This document shows, piece after piece, positions 18,325 through 27,184 of a DNA stretch of 64,000 bases. Source of the DNA: Rhodococcus xishaensis (GTDB lineage Bacteria; Actinomycetota; Actinomycetes; Mycobacteriales; Mycobacteriaceae); the NCBI RefSeq assembly GCF_004011825.1, contig NZ_RKLO01000001.1, positions 519,575 through 583,574 on the forward strand. The letters run 5' to 3'. A program made the translations under genes and the position numbers. How positions within the stretch are numbered: position 1 is the first letter of the stretch; each line of letters starts with the position of its first letter. The notes below the pieces were generated by a model. It was not told the origin of the DNA. It saw only the letters and a program-made list of their open reading frames with translations, and made no database searches.

Positions 18325-18395
18325 AGGGGATGACGGGAATCGAACCCGCGTAGCCAGTTTGGAAGACTGGGGCTCTACCATTGAGCTACATCCCC
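18325..18395 (-). tRNA. tRNA-Gly (anticodon TCC)
   Basis: A 71-nt cloverleaf on the minus strand. The acceptor stem is GGGGATG/CATCCCC, the D-arm AGCTCAATGGTAGAG, the anticodon loop CTTCCAA with TCC at 34-36, and the T-arm GGGTTCGATTCCC. The discriminator is T and CCA is not encoded. It is followed by the terminator at 18276-18317. Confidence 0.95.
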
Positions 18396-18534
18396 GTGCA
18401 AACGGCATTCGTGGGATCGCCAGTGGTGCCGTGTGCGAGATGAGACTGTACCGACCTCGCTTTGGAATTCCTAATCCGGGGGCCGTAGGATTCTGCCCCG
18501 GGTCCTCGCGAGATTCGCGAAGTCCTTTTCCGGA

Positions 18535-18611
<77 letters not shown>

Positions 18612-18698
18612 ATCGCGTGACGGCGTCGTGGATGCGGCCCGCTCGCGTACGAACGACATATCGAACTGAGCACCACCCGCAACGAAGGAGTCAGATCC

Positions 18699-20057
18699 GT
18701 GAAGAGCACCGTCGAGCAGCTCAGCCCGACGCGAGTCCGTATCAACGTTGAGGTGCCCTTCGAGGAGCTCAAGTCGGATTTCGACAAGGTCTACAAGACG
18801 CTCGCCCAGCAGGTTCGTCTCCCCGGCTTCCGCCCGGGCAAGGCCCCGGCGAAACTGCTCGAGGCCCGCGTCGGTCGGGGTACCGTGCTCGAGCAGGTCG
18901 TCAACGACGCTCTGCCGTCCCGCTACTCCGAAGCCGTCTCGGCCTCCGAGGTGAAGGCCATCGGTCAGCCGAACATCGAGGTCACGAAGCTCGAGGACGG
19001 CGAGGAACTCGTGTTCACAGCCGAGGTCGACGTTCGCCCGGAGATCACCCTCCCCGACTTCAGCACGATTTCCGTCACGGTCGACCCGATCGAGATCACC
19101 GACGAGGCCGTCGACGAGCAACTGCTGTCGCTGCGTCAGCGTTTCGGCACCCTCACGGGCGTCGAGCGCGCCGTGCAGGACGGTGACTTCGTTTCGATCG
19201 ATCTGTCCGCCACCGTCGACGGTGAGGACGTACCCGAGGCCTCCACCTCTGGCCTGTCCCATGAGGTCGGCTCCGGCCAGCTGATCGAGGGCCTCGATGA
19301 GGCGATCGTCGGCGTCGGCGTCAGCGAGTCGAAGGAGTTCACCTCCAAGCTGGTTGCGGGCGAGCACGCCGGTCAGGAAGCAGTCATCACCGTCACCGTC
19401 AACTCGGTCAAGGAGCGCGAGTTGCCCGTGGCCGACGACGAGTTCGCTCAGATGGCAAGCGAGTTCGACACCCTCGCAGAACTCGAGGCCGATCTGCGTG
19501 AGCGCGTTGGACGGGTCCGCAAGGTCGAGCAGGCCGGCCAGATCCGCGACAAGGTCCTCGAGTCGCTGCTCGAGACCGTCGAGGTTCCGCTGCCCGAGGC
19601 CGTCGTCCAAGCGGAGGTCGATGCCGCTCTGCACGACGCCATCCATGGTCTCGACCACGACGAGGCGAAGCTCAACGCGCTGCTGGAGGAGCAGGGCACC
19701 ACGCGCGAGCAGTTCGACGCAGACGCCAAGGAGTCCGCCGAGCGCTCGGTGAAGACCCAGCTGCTGCTCGACGCCATCGCCGATGCCGCAGGCACCACCG
19801 TCGGCCAGGATGAGCTCACCGAGCGGATCCTGTTCCAGGCGCAGCGCTACGGCATGGCCCCTGAGGAGTTCATTCAGCAGATCCAGCAGGCCAACCAGCT
19901 CGGCGCCGTTTTTGCGGACGTCCGCCGGGGTAAGGCGCTCGCGGGCGTCGTCGAAGCCGCTTCGGTGACCGACACTGCCGGCGAGACGGTCGACACCGCC
20001 GAGATGTTCGGCGCGGCCGAGTCGACCGAGGGTGGCGACGCCGAGGACAACAAGTAG
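18699..20057 (+). CDS. tig: Trigger factor, ribosome-bound chaperone
   Basis: A 452-residue protein with the three classical parts. The N-terminal ribosome-docking domain carries the signature GFRPGKAP (43-50), the FKBP-type prolyl isomerase domain covers about residues 150-245 ([19 protein letters not shown]), and the long helical C-terminal domain ends in an acidic tail. It binds nascent chains at the ribosome exit. GTG at 18699 has AAGGAG 10 nt upstream. A 19-bp terminator hairpin separates it from clpP1, so the Clp genes have their own promoter. Order tRNA-Pro, tig, clpP1, clpP2, clpX fits mycobacterial gene order. Confidence 0.97.
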   Translation: MKSTVEQLSPTRVRINVEVPFEELKSDFDKVYKTLAQQVRLPGFRPGKAPAKLLEARVGRGTVLEQVVNDALPSRYSEAVSASEVKAIGQPNIEVTKLEDGEELVFTAEVDVRPEITLPDFSTISVTVDPIEITDEAVDEQLLSLRQRFGTLTGVERAVQDGDFVSIDLSATVDGEDVPEASTSGLSHEVGSGQLIEGLDEAIVGVGVSESKEFTSKLVAGEHAGQEAVITVTVNSVKERELPVADDEFAQMASEFDTLAELEADLRERVGRVRKVEQAGQIRDKVLESLLETVEVPLPEAVVQAEVDAALHDAIHGLDHDEAKLNALLEEQGTTREQFDADAKESAERSVKTQLLLDAIADAAGTTVGQDELTERILFQAQRYGMAPEEFIQQIQQANQLGAVFADVRRGKALAGVVEAASVTDTAGETVDTAEMFGAAESTEGGDAEDNK

Positions 20058-20118
20058 AGGTAGACCCTCGCGACGTCTGTGACGTCGTCAAAGGACGTCG
20101 CGCAGGGATCGACTTTTC

Positions 20119-20129
20119 CGCTTTCAGCG
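20119..20129. promoter_or_regulatory. Candidate ClgR activator site ahead of clpP1P2
   Basis: The minus strand reads CGCTGAAAGCG, which fits the core CGCYNANRGCG of the Corynebacterium ClgR consensus as I recall it. ClgR activates clpP1P2 in corynebacteria, streptomycetes and mycobacteria. It lies 88 nt before the clpP1 start and touches the foot of the tig terminator hairpin. Confidence 0.6.
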
Positions 20130-20169
20130 AAGTAGGGCGGCACCGGGACTCCGGTGCCGCCCTACTTCG
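20128..20169. terminator. 19-bp perfect hairpin terminator after tig
   Basis: Arms at 20128-20146 and 20151-20169 (starting CGAAGTAGGGCGG) are exact complements around a GACT loop. This is the strongest hairpin I see in the window. It has only a short T run after it and starts 70 nt past the tig stop. Confidence 0.9.
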
Positions 20170-20216
20170 TTAGTGTCTGTGTCAGGCCCCAACGACATAT
20201 CCAGAAGGCAGGTACC

Positions 20217-20825
20217 GTGACTTACCAGAATCCCGCCATGACTTCGGCCACCTCAGGTCTGAATCTCAGCGACTCGGTGTACGAACGCCTGCTTCGCGAG
20301 CGCATCATCTTCCTCGGCACCCAGGTGGACGACGACATCGCGAACAAGCTGTGCGCTCAGATCCTGCTGCTGTCGGCGGAGGATCCGACGCGGGACATCA
20401 ACCTCTACATCAACTCGCCCGGCGGTTCGGTGACGGCCGGAATGGCGATCTACGACACCATGCAGTTCGCCGAGTGCGACGTCGCGACCTTCGGGATGGG
20501 TCTGGCCGCCTCGATGGGGCAGTTCCTGCTCTCGGCCGGCACAAAGGGCAAGCGATATGCACTGCCGCACGCGCGGATCATGATGCACCAGCCGTCCGCC
20601 GGTATCGGTGGCACCGCGTCCGACATCGCGATCATGGCGGAGCAGTTTGCGCACACCAAGCGCGAGATGGCCGAGCTCATCGCCGAGCACACCGGCCAGA
20701 CGGTCGAGCAGATCACCGCCGATTCGGACCGGGATCGTTGGTTCACCGCCAAGGAGGCGCTCGAGTACGGCTTCGTCGACCACGTCGTCGCCCGCGCGCG
20801 GCAGGCGGGTGGCACCGGCAACTAG
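20217..20825 (+). CDS. clpP1: ATP-dependent Clp protease proteolytic subunit 1
   Basis: I choose GTG at 20217 ([21 protein letters not shown]), giving 202 residues with AGGCAGG just upstream; the longer frame begins inside the terminator hairpin. The serine-protease triad is Ser99 (GLAASMG), His124 (MMHQP) and Asp169 (in the ITADSDRD stretch). It forms a heptameric ring that in actinobacteria pairs with a ClpP2 ring to make the active mixed tetradecamer. clpP2 starts 49 nt after its stop. Regulation by ClgR is suggested by the site at 20119. Confidence 0.97.
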   Translation: MTYQNPAMTSATSGLNLSDSVYERLLRERIIFLGTQVDDDIANKLCAQILLLSAEDPTRDINLYINSPGGSVTAGMAIYDTMQFAECDVATFGMGLAASMGQFLLSAGTKGKRYALPHARIMMHQPSAGIGGTASDIAIMAEQFAHTKREMAELIAEHTGQTVEQITADSDRDRWFTAKEALEYGFVDHVVARARQAGGTGN

Positions 20826-20874
20826 GCCCGCGCCCGCCCCTCGCCCATCCGCACAGACCACCCTTGGAGAACCG

Positions 20875-21585
20875 ATGACCAACCTTTTCGATCCTCGTGC
20901 TCACGACGGCGGTGCCGCCCGCAACCTCGGCGGCGGAGCTGCCCATGGTCTCGGCGGCCAGGCTCCGGCCGGCGCCCAGTCCCGGTACATCCTGCCGTCG
21001 TTCATCGAGCACTCCAGTTACGGCGTCAAGGAGTCCAACCCGTACAACAAGTTGTTCGAGGAGCGGATCATCTTCCTCGGCACCCAGGTCGACGATGCGT
21101 CGGCCAACGACATCATGGCCCAGTTGCTGGTGCTCGAGTCGCTAGATCCAGACCGCGACATCACGATGTACATCAACTCGCCCGGTGGCTCGTTCACGTC
21201 GCTCATGGCGATCTACGACACGATGCAGTACGTCCGTGCCGACATCACGACCGTGTGCCTGGGCCAGGCGGCCTCCGCCGCTGCGGTGCTGCTCGCGGCC
21301 GGCTCCCGGGGCAAGCGTCTCGCGCTGCCGAACGCTCGCGTCCTGATCCATCAGCCGGCGACCGGCGGCATCCAGGGTCAGGTCTCCGACCTCGAGATCC
21401 AGGCGGCAGAAATCGAGCGGATGCGCCGTCTCATGGAAACGACCCTGTCGAAGCACACCGGTAAGGATCCCGACGTAATCCGCAAGGACACCGATCGTGA
21501 CAAGATCCTCACCGCCGAGGAGGCCAAGGAGTACGGCATCATCGACGATGTGCTCGAGTACCGGAAGCTCTCCATCCAGAAGTGA
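20875..21585 (+). CDS. clpP2: ATP-dependent Clp protease proteolytic subunit 2
   Basis: ATG at 20875 with GGAG upstream gives 236 residues. A Gly/Ala-rich N-terminal extension of about 35 residues precedes the ClpP fold, matching the propeptide-like extension of actinobacterial ClpP2. The catalytic Ser134 (GQAASAA), His159 (LIHQP) and an Asp in DVIRKDTDRD are present. ClpP2 is the ring that docks the ClpX or ClpC1 ATPase. A hairpin terminator follows, and clpX is transcribed separately. Confidence 0.97.
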   Translation: MTNLFDPRAHDGGAARNLGGGAAHGLGGQAPAGAQSRYILPSFIEHSSYGVKESNPYNKLFEERIIFLGTQVDDASANDIMAQLLVLESLDPDRDITMYINSPGGSFTSLMAIYDTMQYVRADITTVCLGQAASAAAVLLAAGSRGKRLALPNARVLIHQPATGGIQGQVSDLEIQAAEIERMRRLMETTLSKHTGKDPDVIRKDTDRDKILTAEEAKEYGIIDDVLEYRKLSIQK

Positions 21586-21595
21586 AATGCGGCAT

Positions 21596-21642
21596 CCCCG
21601 GCCCGCCGACACGCCGAGTTCTCTGGTTGCGGTGGGCCGGGG
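21596..21642. terminator. Hairpin terminator after clpP2
   Basis: Arms CCCCGGCCC (21596-21604) and GGGCCGGGG (21634-21642) pair perfectly over a 29-nt loop. It begins 10 nt after the clpP2 stop and has no T run. Confidence 0.65.
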
Positions 21643-21875
21643 TGAATACCGGTCAAGCTTGGGTATTCCGCGCTCATCCCGTGGGCAGGTTTCGTCCGAA
21701 GTAACAAAGTTTGCACTGGGGAAATAGCGGGCTTTTGGTCGACCTCGTTCGCGATCTGCGGGTACGGTCACACCATGACCCCTCGAACCTGACCCGGGAT
21801 GCGGAGTCGCTCAGGTGGCTTGCGGGAGTGGGTGTCGGGGTTGGCACGTAGACAAGGAAGTAGGGACCTTACGAG

Positions 21876-23153
21876 ATGGCACGCATCGGTGACGGCGGGG
21901 ATCTGCTCAAGTGCTCGTTCTGCGGTAAGAGCCAGAAGCAGGTCAAGAAGCTCATTGCGGGACCAGGGGTCTACATCTGCGATGAGTGCATCGATCTGTG
22001 CAACGAGATAATCGAGGAAGAACTGGCCGAGTCGAGTGAGGTCAAGCTCGACGAGCTTCCGAAGCCTGCGGAGATTCGTAGCTTCCTGGAGAACTACGTC
22101 ATCGGGCAGGACTCCGCGAAACGGACGCTGGCGGTGGCCGTCTACAACCACTACAAGCGGATCCAGGCCGGCGACCGCAGCCGGGACGCGCGGGGCGAGA
22201 CCGTCGAGTTGGCGAAGTCGAACATTCTGATGCTCGGCCCCACCGGCTGCGGCAAGACTTACCTGGCGCAAACGCTTGCGAAGATGCTCAACGTGCCGTT
22301 CGCGATCGCCGACGCGACGGCGCTGACCGAGGCCGGCTATGTCGGTGAGGACGTCGAGAACATCCTGTTGAAGCTGATTCAGGCGGCCGACTACGACGTC
22401 AAGCGTGCCGAGACCGGCATCATCTACATCGACGAGGTCGACAAGATCGCCCGCAAGAGCGAGAACCCGTCGATCACCCGTGACGTCTCTGGCGAAGGTG
22501 TGCAGCAGGCGCTTCTGAAGATCCTCGAAGGCACCCAGGCAAGCGTCCCCCCTCAGGGTGGGCGCAAGCATCCGCACCAGGAGTTCATCCAGATCGATAC
22601 GACGAACGTGCTGTTCATCGTCGCCGGCGCCTTTGCGGGCCTCGAGAAGATCGTCTCCGAGAGGGTCGGCAAGCGGGGCATCGGTTTCGGTGCCGAGGTG
22701 CGCTCCAAAGCCGAGATCGACACACAGGATCATTTCGCCGAGGTCATGCCCGAGGATTTGATCAAGTTCGGGTTGATCCCCGAGTTCATCGGCCGCCTCC
22801 CGGTTGTCGCGTCTGTGACGAACCTCGACAAGGACTCGCTCGTCAAAATTCTCTCCACGCCCAAGAACGCGCTCGTCAAGCAGTACACCCGGCTTTTCGA
22901 GATGGACGGCGTCGAGTTGGAGTTCACCGTCGACGCGCTCGAGGCGGTCGCCGACCAGGCCATCCACCGTGGTACCGGCGCTCGTGGCCTGCGCGCCATC
23001 ATGGAGGAAGTCCTGCTGCCGGTGATGTACGACATCCCCAGCCGCGACGACGTCGCGAAGGTGGTCGTCTCCGCCGAGACCGTCAACGACAACGTGCTCC
23101 CGACAATCGTGCCTCGCAAACCGGAACGCGAGCGCCGTGACAAGTCGGCCTGA
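21876..23153 (+). CDS. clpX: ClpX, ATPase subunit of ClpXP protease
   Basis: A 425-residue AAA+ unfoldase. The N-terminal C4 zinc domain has CSFC (Cys13, Cys16) and CDEC (Cys35, Cys38). Walker A GPTGCGKT is near residue 120, pore loop GYVGED follows, Walker B is [11 protein letters not shown], and the arginine/sensor-2 region [11 protein letters not shown] is near the C-terminus. The IGF-type ClpP-docking loop region lies in [15 protein letters not shown]. It recognises tagged substrates and feeds them to ClpP1P2. The Shine-Dalgarno is weak and distant (AAGGAAG). The 290-nt gap before it (21586-21875) holds the clpP2 terminator and presumably its own promoter. Confidence 0.97.
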   Translation: MARIGDGGDLLKCSFCGKSQKQVKKLIAGPGVYICDECIDLCNEIIEEELAESSEVKLDELPKPAEIRSFLENYVIGQDSAKRTLAVAVYNHYKRIQAGDRSRDARGETVELAKSNILMLGPTGCGKTYLAQTLAKMLNVPFAIADATALTEAGYVGEDVENILLKLIQAADYDVKRAETGIIYIDEVDKIARKSENPSITRDVSGEGVQQALLKILEGTQASVPPQGGRKHPHQEFIQIDTTNVLFIVAGAFAGLEKIVSERVGKRGIGFGAEVRSKAEIDTQDHFAEVMPEDLIKFGLIPEFIGRLPVVASVTNLDKDSLVKILSTPKNALVKQYTRLFEMDGVELEFTVDALEAVADQAIHRGTGARGLRAIMEEVLLPVMYDIPSRDDVAKVVVSAETVNDNVLPTIVPRKPERERRDKSA

Positions 23154-23418
23154 CGAGCCGCAGGCCATTCGTGCTTGCGACGGGGACGGGATAGGGGAGC
23201 CAGGCTCAACTATGCCGGCTGGAATCCCAGATGATCATGATTGGGAAGCCGACCCCATCGTTGTAGGGCCAGCGCCGAGAACCATCGAAGAACTGGCTCG
23301 CGACGCCCATGACTATCCGGAGGACGGTCAACCCGCGGTAGCCGGGCCCCATTCTGCAGTGCGCCCCCGGATCCTAATCTCATATGTCACATCGCCGACC
23401 GCTGAGCGCGAGCAGTGA
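23137..23418 (+). CDS. Doubtful small ORF overlapping the clpX 3' end
   Basis: A 93-residue hydrophilic, acidic frame beginning with GTG inside the last codons of clpX. No domain, signal or membrane segment is evident. Third-position GC looks clearly lower than in neighbouring genes (codons such as ata, tca, act, aga, cta appear), so it is either foreign or not coding. It is listed because it fills the 270-nt gap between clpX and the accessory region. It could equally be a decayed remnant at the island boundary. Confidence 0.25.
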   Translation: MTSRPDEPQAIRACDGDGIGEPGSTMPAGIPDDHDWEADPIVVGPAPRTIEELARDAHDYPEDGQPAVAGPHSAVRPRILISYVTSPTAEREQ

Positions 23419-23423
23419 ACTGA

Positions 23424-24494
23424 TCAAGTGCCGCCGGCCCTGTTCACCGGCATACCGGACGACCTGCGGGGGATGAGGGTGGGAAGCGTATGCCGGATCG
23501 GGTCGCTGACGGGCGCGGGTGCGAGCATCAGATCAAGAGCGGTCGCTGCGATCTGGTCGAAGGGTGTGCGTACCGAGGTCAGGGGGACCGAGAGTAGGTG
23601 CGCCAGCGGGATGTCGTTGTACCCGACCAGCGCGAAATCATCACCGACGGATAGGGATCGTTGGTGTGCCGCAGCCATGACCCCCAACGCGAGGTTGTCG
23701 TTGGCAGCGAAGATTGCGGTGGGCCGCGTGGATGATCCGAATAGACGACGGCCGGCTTCCGCCCCGCTTTCGATGCCGAAGCCCGATTCGATGACCCAGC
23801 TCGGGTCGATGTCGATGCCTGCTTCGTTCAGAGCCCTCATGCTCCCCGTAAGGCGGCCGGCGGCAGTCGAGGTGAACAGTGGTCCCGACAGGACGGCGAT
23901 ATCGGTGTGGCCGAGGTCTATGAGGTGCCGGGTGGCGAGGTAGCCGCCGGCCTCGTCGTCACCGAGCGAAGACGGGCTGATGCCGTCGGTGCGGAGGACC
24001 AGGGCGTGTGGGACGCCTTCCTCGCGCAGTTGGCGCGGCAAGTCGTCCTTTCGCTGGCTCGAGGCGATGATCAAGCCGTCGACATTACGCCCGAGAAGCG
24101 TCTGTGCCGCCTCCTGCGTGTCGGCGGGGTCATCGCCAGTCGTCGCTACCACGGTGAAGTAGCCGATCCGGTTCGCTGCCCGTTCGATCGCTTCGAACAT
24201 GAGAGCCATGACGGTGTCGGACAACCGGGGTACGAGAACTCCGATCGTGGCGGTTCTACCGCGGCGCAGGTTGGAGGCGAATGTATTGCGGCGGTAGCCG
24301 AGGGAGGCGGCAACGGCTCGAACGCGCTCTGCAGTAGCCGTTCGTGAGGGCGGGACACGGTCGTCGAGGATCCGGCTCACCGTCGAAGGGCTTACGCCAG
24401 CTGCGGTGGCGACGTCACGCAGTGTGACGGGTGCGTGCCTGTCCGCCCTCGGCCGCGAAGCGCTCCTCGATTCCATGCTCTGCCTCGGTTCCAT
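23424..24494 (-). CDS. LacI/GalR family transcriptional regulator
   Basis: About 356 residues from ATG 24494; ATG 24476 six codons on is equally possible because both follow the same GAGGC[A/G]GAGC sequence, an 18-bp near-duplication. The DNA-binding headpiece is clear (VTLRDVATAAGVSPSTVSRILDD), with the hinge helix region RRNTFASNLRRGRTATIGVLVP. A periplasmic-binding-like sensor domain follows. It is divergent from the DapA-family lyase and transporter genes. The 13-bp-arm palindrome at 24663-24694 in the shared promoter region is the obvious operator. Derepression by a sugar-acid-like ligand is inferred from the family. Confidence 0.9.
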   Translation of the reverse strand: MEPRQSMESRSASRPRADRHAPVTLRDVATAAGVSPSTVSRILDDRVPPSRTATAERVRAVAASLGYRRNTFASNLRRGRTATIGVLVPRLSDTVMALMFEAIERAANRIGYFTVVATTGDDPADTQEAAQTLLGRNVDGLIIASSQRKDDLPRQLREEGVPHALVLRTDGISPSSLGDDEAGGYLATRHLIDLGHTDIAVLSGPLFTSTAAGRLTGSMRALNEAGIDIDPSWVIESGFGIESGAEAGRRLFGSSTRPTAIFAANDNLALGVMAAAHQRSLSVGDDFALVGYNDIPLAHLLSVPLTSVRTPFDQIAATALDLMLAPAPVSDPIRHTLPTLIPRRSSGMPVNRAGGT

Positions 24495-24522
24495 GCTCCG
24501 CCTCGATTCCACTCCATCCCTA

Positions 24523-24558
24523 CCTATCTGTCTGCTCACGCCTGTCTGTCTGCTCACG
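24523..24558. repeat. Two 18-bp tandem repeats upstream of the LacI gene
   Basis: CCTATCTGTCTGCTCACG (24523-24540) and CCTGTCTGTCTGCTCACG (24541-24558) differ at one base. Another near-duplication of the same length overlaps the two candidate LacI start codons at 24476-24494, so this leader has undergone repeated slippage. Confidence 0.85.
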
Positions 24559-24662
24559 CTGCTGGAACATCGCCCGCCGGAAAGCCTAAGCACTTCCGCT
24601 CCGACTCATGATCTCCGACGGTCGAACACGTGACCCTTGACACAGGGACCAGGCTACAAGCA

Positions 24663-24694
24663 CGATGCAAACGTTACCGGAAACGTTTGCATCG
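24663..24694. promoter_or_regulatory. LacI-type operator controlling the lyase-transporter operon
   Basis: Left arm CGATGCAAACGTT (24663-24675) and right arm AACGTTTGCATCG (24682-24694) are perfect complements around ACCGGA. The centre GTTACCGGAAAC resembles the central-CG operators of GntR-type LacI proteins. A TTGACA lies upstream at 24637-24642. The palindrome sits 37 nt before the lyase ATG, where binding would block transcription. Confidence 0.8.
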
Positions 24695-24730
24695 ACTGCT
24701 TTGTACCGACGACGGAGAAGGAAGATTGTG

Positions 24731-25666
24731 ATGTCACTCGACCTCCGAGGACTTGTCCCCGCCCCTATCACCCCTTTCAATCGGGACGAGTCCCTCGACT
24801 TCGAAGCGATCAATCGACTCGGTACTTGGCTGGCCGGCGTGGACGGAGTAAAGGGTCTTGTCGTTCTCGGCCACGCCGGTGAGGGCACCTTTCTCACTGC
24901 CGGTGAGCGGGCGGCCGTGATTTCGGCGTTCCGGGAAGCAGTCGACGACCGTGTCCCGATCATTGCCGGCATCACGGGCGAGGGGACCGCTGTCGCAGCT
25001 GAAGAAGCCAAGGGGGCAGTGACCGCCGGAGCTGCGGCCGGCCTCGTCTACCCGTCCCACGGATGGCTACGATTCGGCTTTCAGAAGGGTGCCCCGCAGG
25101 ATCGCTACCGACAGATCCACGAGGAGTCCGGCCTGCCGCTGATCCTGTTCCAGTACCCCGACGTCACCAAGGCGACCTACGACCTCGAAACCCAGCTCGA
25201 GATTGCTGCTCAGCCGGGAGTGTTCGCCACCAAGAACGGCGTGCGCAACATGCGTCGTTGGGACACTGAAATCCCGGTCCTGCGCGCAGAGAACCCAGAC
25301 CTGCAGATCCTCACCTGCCACGACGAGTACCTGCTCCACACCATGTTCGACGTCGACGGTGCCCTCGTCGGATACGGAGGACTCGCGCCCGAGCCGCTGA
25401 TCGAACTCATCGCCGCCGGAAAGGCGAAGGACTACACCGCTGCTCGGGCCATCCATGACCGCTTGTTGCCGGTGACCCGCACCGTCTACCACCGCGGCTC
25501 GCACATGGAGGGCACCGTCGCGCTCAAGGAAGGACTGGTCGCCCGGGGCATCCTCGAACACGCCACCGTTCGGTCGCCGCTTCTTCCTCTGGCTGAAGGA
25601 GCAGGGCTCGAGATCGCCAAGGCCCTCGAATCTGCGGGCCTGCATGCGGTCGTGGCCTACGTGTAG
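24731..25666 (+). CDS. Dihydrodipicolinate synthase family (DapA/NAL) lyase or aldolase
   Basis: A 311-residue class I aldolase fold. The pyruvate-binding loop GHAGEGTFLT, the Tyr in ILFQYPDV and the Schiff-base Lys in FATKNGVRNM are all present. Family members cleave or form C-C bonds using pyruvate or a pyruvate-like keto acid (N-acetylneuraminate lyase, KDG aldolase, deoxyglucarate dehydratase, DapA). With a LacI regulator and a transporter in one cluster, a catabolic sugar-acid or amino-acid-like substrate is more likely than lysine synthesis. AAGGAAG precedes the ATG. I cannot name the substrate. Confidence 0.88.
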   Translation: MSLDLRGLVPAPITPFNRDESLDFEAINRLGTWLAGVDGVKGLVVLGHAGEGTFLTAGERAAVISAFREAVDDRVPIIAGITGEGTAVAAEEAKGAVTAGAAAGLVYPSHGWLRFGFQKGAPQDRYRQIHEESGLPLILFQYPDVTKATYDLETQLEIAAQPGVFATKNGVRNMRRWDTEIPVLRAENPDLQILTCHDEYLLHTMFDVDGALVGYGGLAPEPLIELIAAGKAKDYTAARAIHDRLLPVTRTVYHRGSHMEGTVALKEGLVARGILEHATVRSPLLPLAEGAGLEIAKALESAGLHAVVAYV

Positions 25667-25778
25667 CAGTCGCCACGCGCCACACTTCGCGCCATCAGCG
25701 GAAGATTGCCCGCCGATCTGCACTCCTGGTCTGGCCAATCTCCGCCTGAGGTTCGAATAATGGAGGGAATGCTCACAG

Positions 25779-27074
25779 ATGGCAAAACAAGCTCGAACCT
25801 CAGGCGGTGCACCCGCCGGCAGAGCAGTGATCGCCCGAGATCCTGAGCTGCGCGTTCGCCGGCCCAGCGCACGGCGTGGCTGGGTCCGGATGCTGGCGAT
25901 GGCCGGGCCCGCATTCATCGTCGGGGCCTGGCAGTTCGGACCTGGCGCCCTCGCGACCTCGATTCAGGCCGGTAGTGAATACGGCTACGCGCTGGTGTGG
26001 GTCCTCGCGTGCTCGGCGATCTTCTCGCTCACCTATGCGGACATGAGTGTCCGCCTTGGCATTCGCACACCCGTCTCGCTCATCAGCTCTGTCAAAGAGG
26101 TACTCGGCCGTGGTGCCGGCGTTGCCGCCGGTGTCGGTGTCTTCTGTATCACCCTGTGTTTCTCGGTCGGCAATGCGGTCGGTTCCGGGCTGGGATTGTC
26201 GTTGGTGTTCGGTGGATCCCCGCTGGTCTGGAGCGTGGTGTGCACCGTTGCCGTCGGAATGATCTTGCTGTTCCGCAACGTCTACCGCGTGGTCGAGCGA
26301 ATCGTGGTGGCGGCCATCGCGATCATGGCGGCCACCTTCGTCATCAGTGCGGTCATCGCCAAGCCGGACTGGTACGAGGCGGTGAACAGCATGATTCCCA
26401 GCATTCCGCCCGGTGCGCAGCTACTGGTCGTCGCCATCGTCGGCACCAACTTCTCCCTGAACGCGGCATTCTTCGCCTCCTACACAACCCACGAACGCAA
26501 CCGCACCGAGGCTCAGTACCGCGAGGCGACCGTCGTCGGCACCATCCCGGGGATCGTCGCACCGACGGTGATGTCGTCGCTGGTGATGATCGTCTCCGCC
26601 GCGGTCCTCGGTCGTGAGGGCATCGAGGCGACCACGTTCGCCGCCCTCGCAAAGATCTTCGAACCCCTCGCGGGACCCGTCGGATCGACGATCTTCGCCA
26701 TCGGACTCACCGGCGCGGCGTTCTCTTCGATGGTCGCGAACGCCACCGGTGGCGGCATCATCTTCTCTGACGCACTCGGCAAGGGCCCGACTTCGTCGAG
26801 CACCACCGCCAAATTTGCGAGCGGGGCGATCCTCACCGTCGGGCTGGTCGTCACCCTCGTCGTTCAGGCCAACCCGATCCAGCTCATCATCGGCGCCCAG
26901 GCACTGACCGTGCTCGTCGCTCCGCTTCTGGGGTTCCTGTTGTTTGTGATGAGCAACAACACGGCCCTCATGGGGCCCCTGCGCAACAAGCCGTGGCAAA
27001 ACGTACTCGGCGTTCTCGGGTTCTGCGCGATTCTCAGCGTGTCCGCTCTGTTCGTCTACCAGATGCTCACCTGA
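25779..27074 (+). CDS. NRAMP-fold membrane transporter lacking the metal-ligand motifs
   Basis: A 431-residue protein with about 11 hydrophobic segments after a basic cytoplasmic N-terminus. NRAMP features are recognisable: IQAGSEYGY after TM1, MSVRLGIRTPVSL, and YRVVERIVVAAIAIMAATFVISAVIAKPDW. The TM1 metal motif DPGN is replaced by GPGA (residues 54-57), and the TM6 motif MPH by SLN within GTNFSLNAA (222-230). The residues that coordinate Mn/Fe in this family are therefore absent. It starts 112 nt after the DapA-family gene with GGAGG upstream and is probably cotranscribed. I infer a transporter of a non-metal solute, perhaps the lyase substrate; a degenerate metal transporter is the alternative. 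Confidence 0.82.
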   Translation: MAKQARTSGGAPAGRAVIARDPELRVRRPSARRGWVRMLAMAGPAFIVGAWQFGPGALATSIQAGSEYGYALVWVLACSAIFSLTYADMSVRLGIRTPVSLISSVKEVLGRGAGVAAGVGVFCITLCFSVGNAVGSGLGLSLVFGGSPLVWSVVCTVAVGMILLFRNVYRVVERIVVAAIAIMAATFVISAVIAKPDWYEAVNSMIPSIPPGAQLLVVAIVGTNFSLNAAFFASYTTHERNRTEAQYREATVVGTIPGIVAPTVMSSLVMIVSAAVLGREGIEATTFAALAKIFEPLAGPVGSTIFAIGLTGAAFSSMVANATGGGIIFSDALGKGPTSSSTTAKFASGAILTVGLVVTLVVQANPIQLIIGAQALTVLVAPLLGFLLFVMSNNTALMGPLRNKPWQNVLGVLGFCAILSVSALFVYQMLT

Positions 27075-27110
27075 GCGGGCACGGGTCCGGCCCGACGCGA
27101 ACGAACCGCC

Positions 27111-27138
27111 GACTCGGATGGACTGACTCGGATGGACT
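27111..27138. repeat. Two exact 14-bp tandem repeats
   Basis: GACTCGGATGGACT occurs at 27111-27124 and 27125-27138 between the transporter stop and the terminator hairpin. It is noncoding. Confidence 0.85.
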
Positions 27139-27140
27139 GA

Positions 27141-27174
27141 GGGCGGGCCCGTCCGCGAACGAATGGGCCCGCCC
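27141..27174. terminator. Bidirectional terminator between convergent transporter and aldolase genes
   Basis: Arms GGGCGGGCCC (27141-27150) and GGGCCCGCCC (27165-27174) pair perfectly over a 14-nt loop. CTGA (27137-27140) and TCAG (27177-27180) can extend the stem after a 2-nt bulge. Confidence 0.82.
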
Positions 27175-27184
27175 CGTCAGTGGC

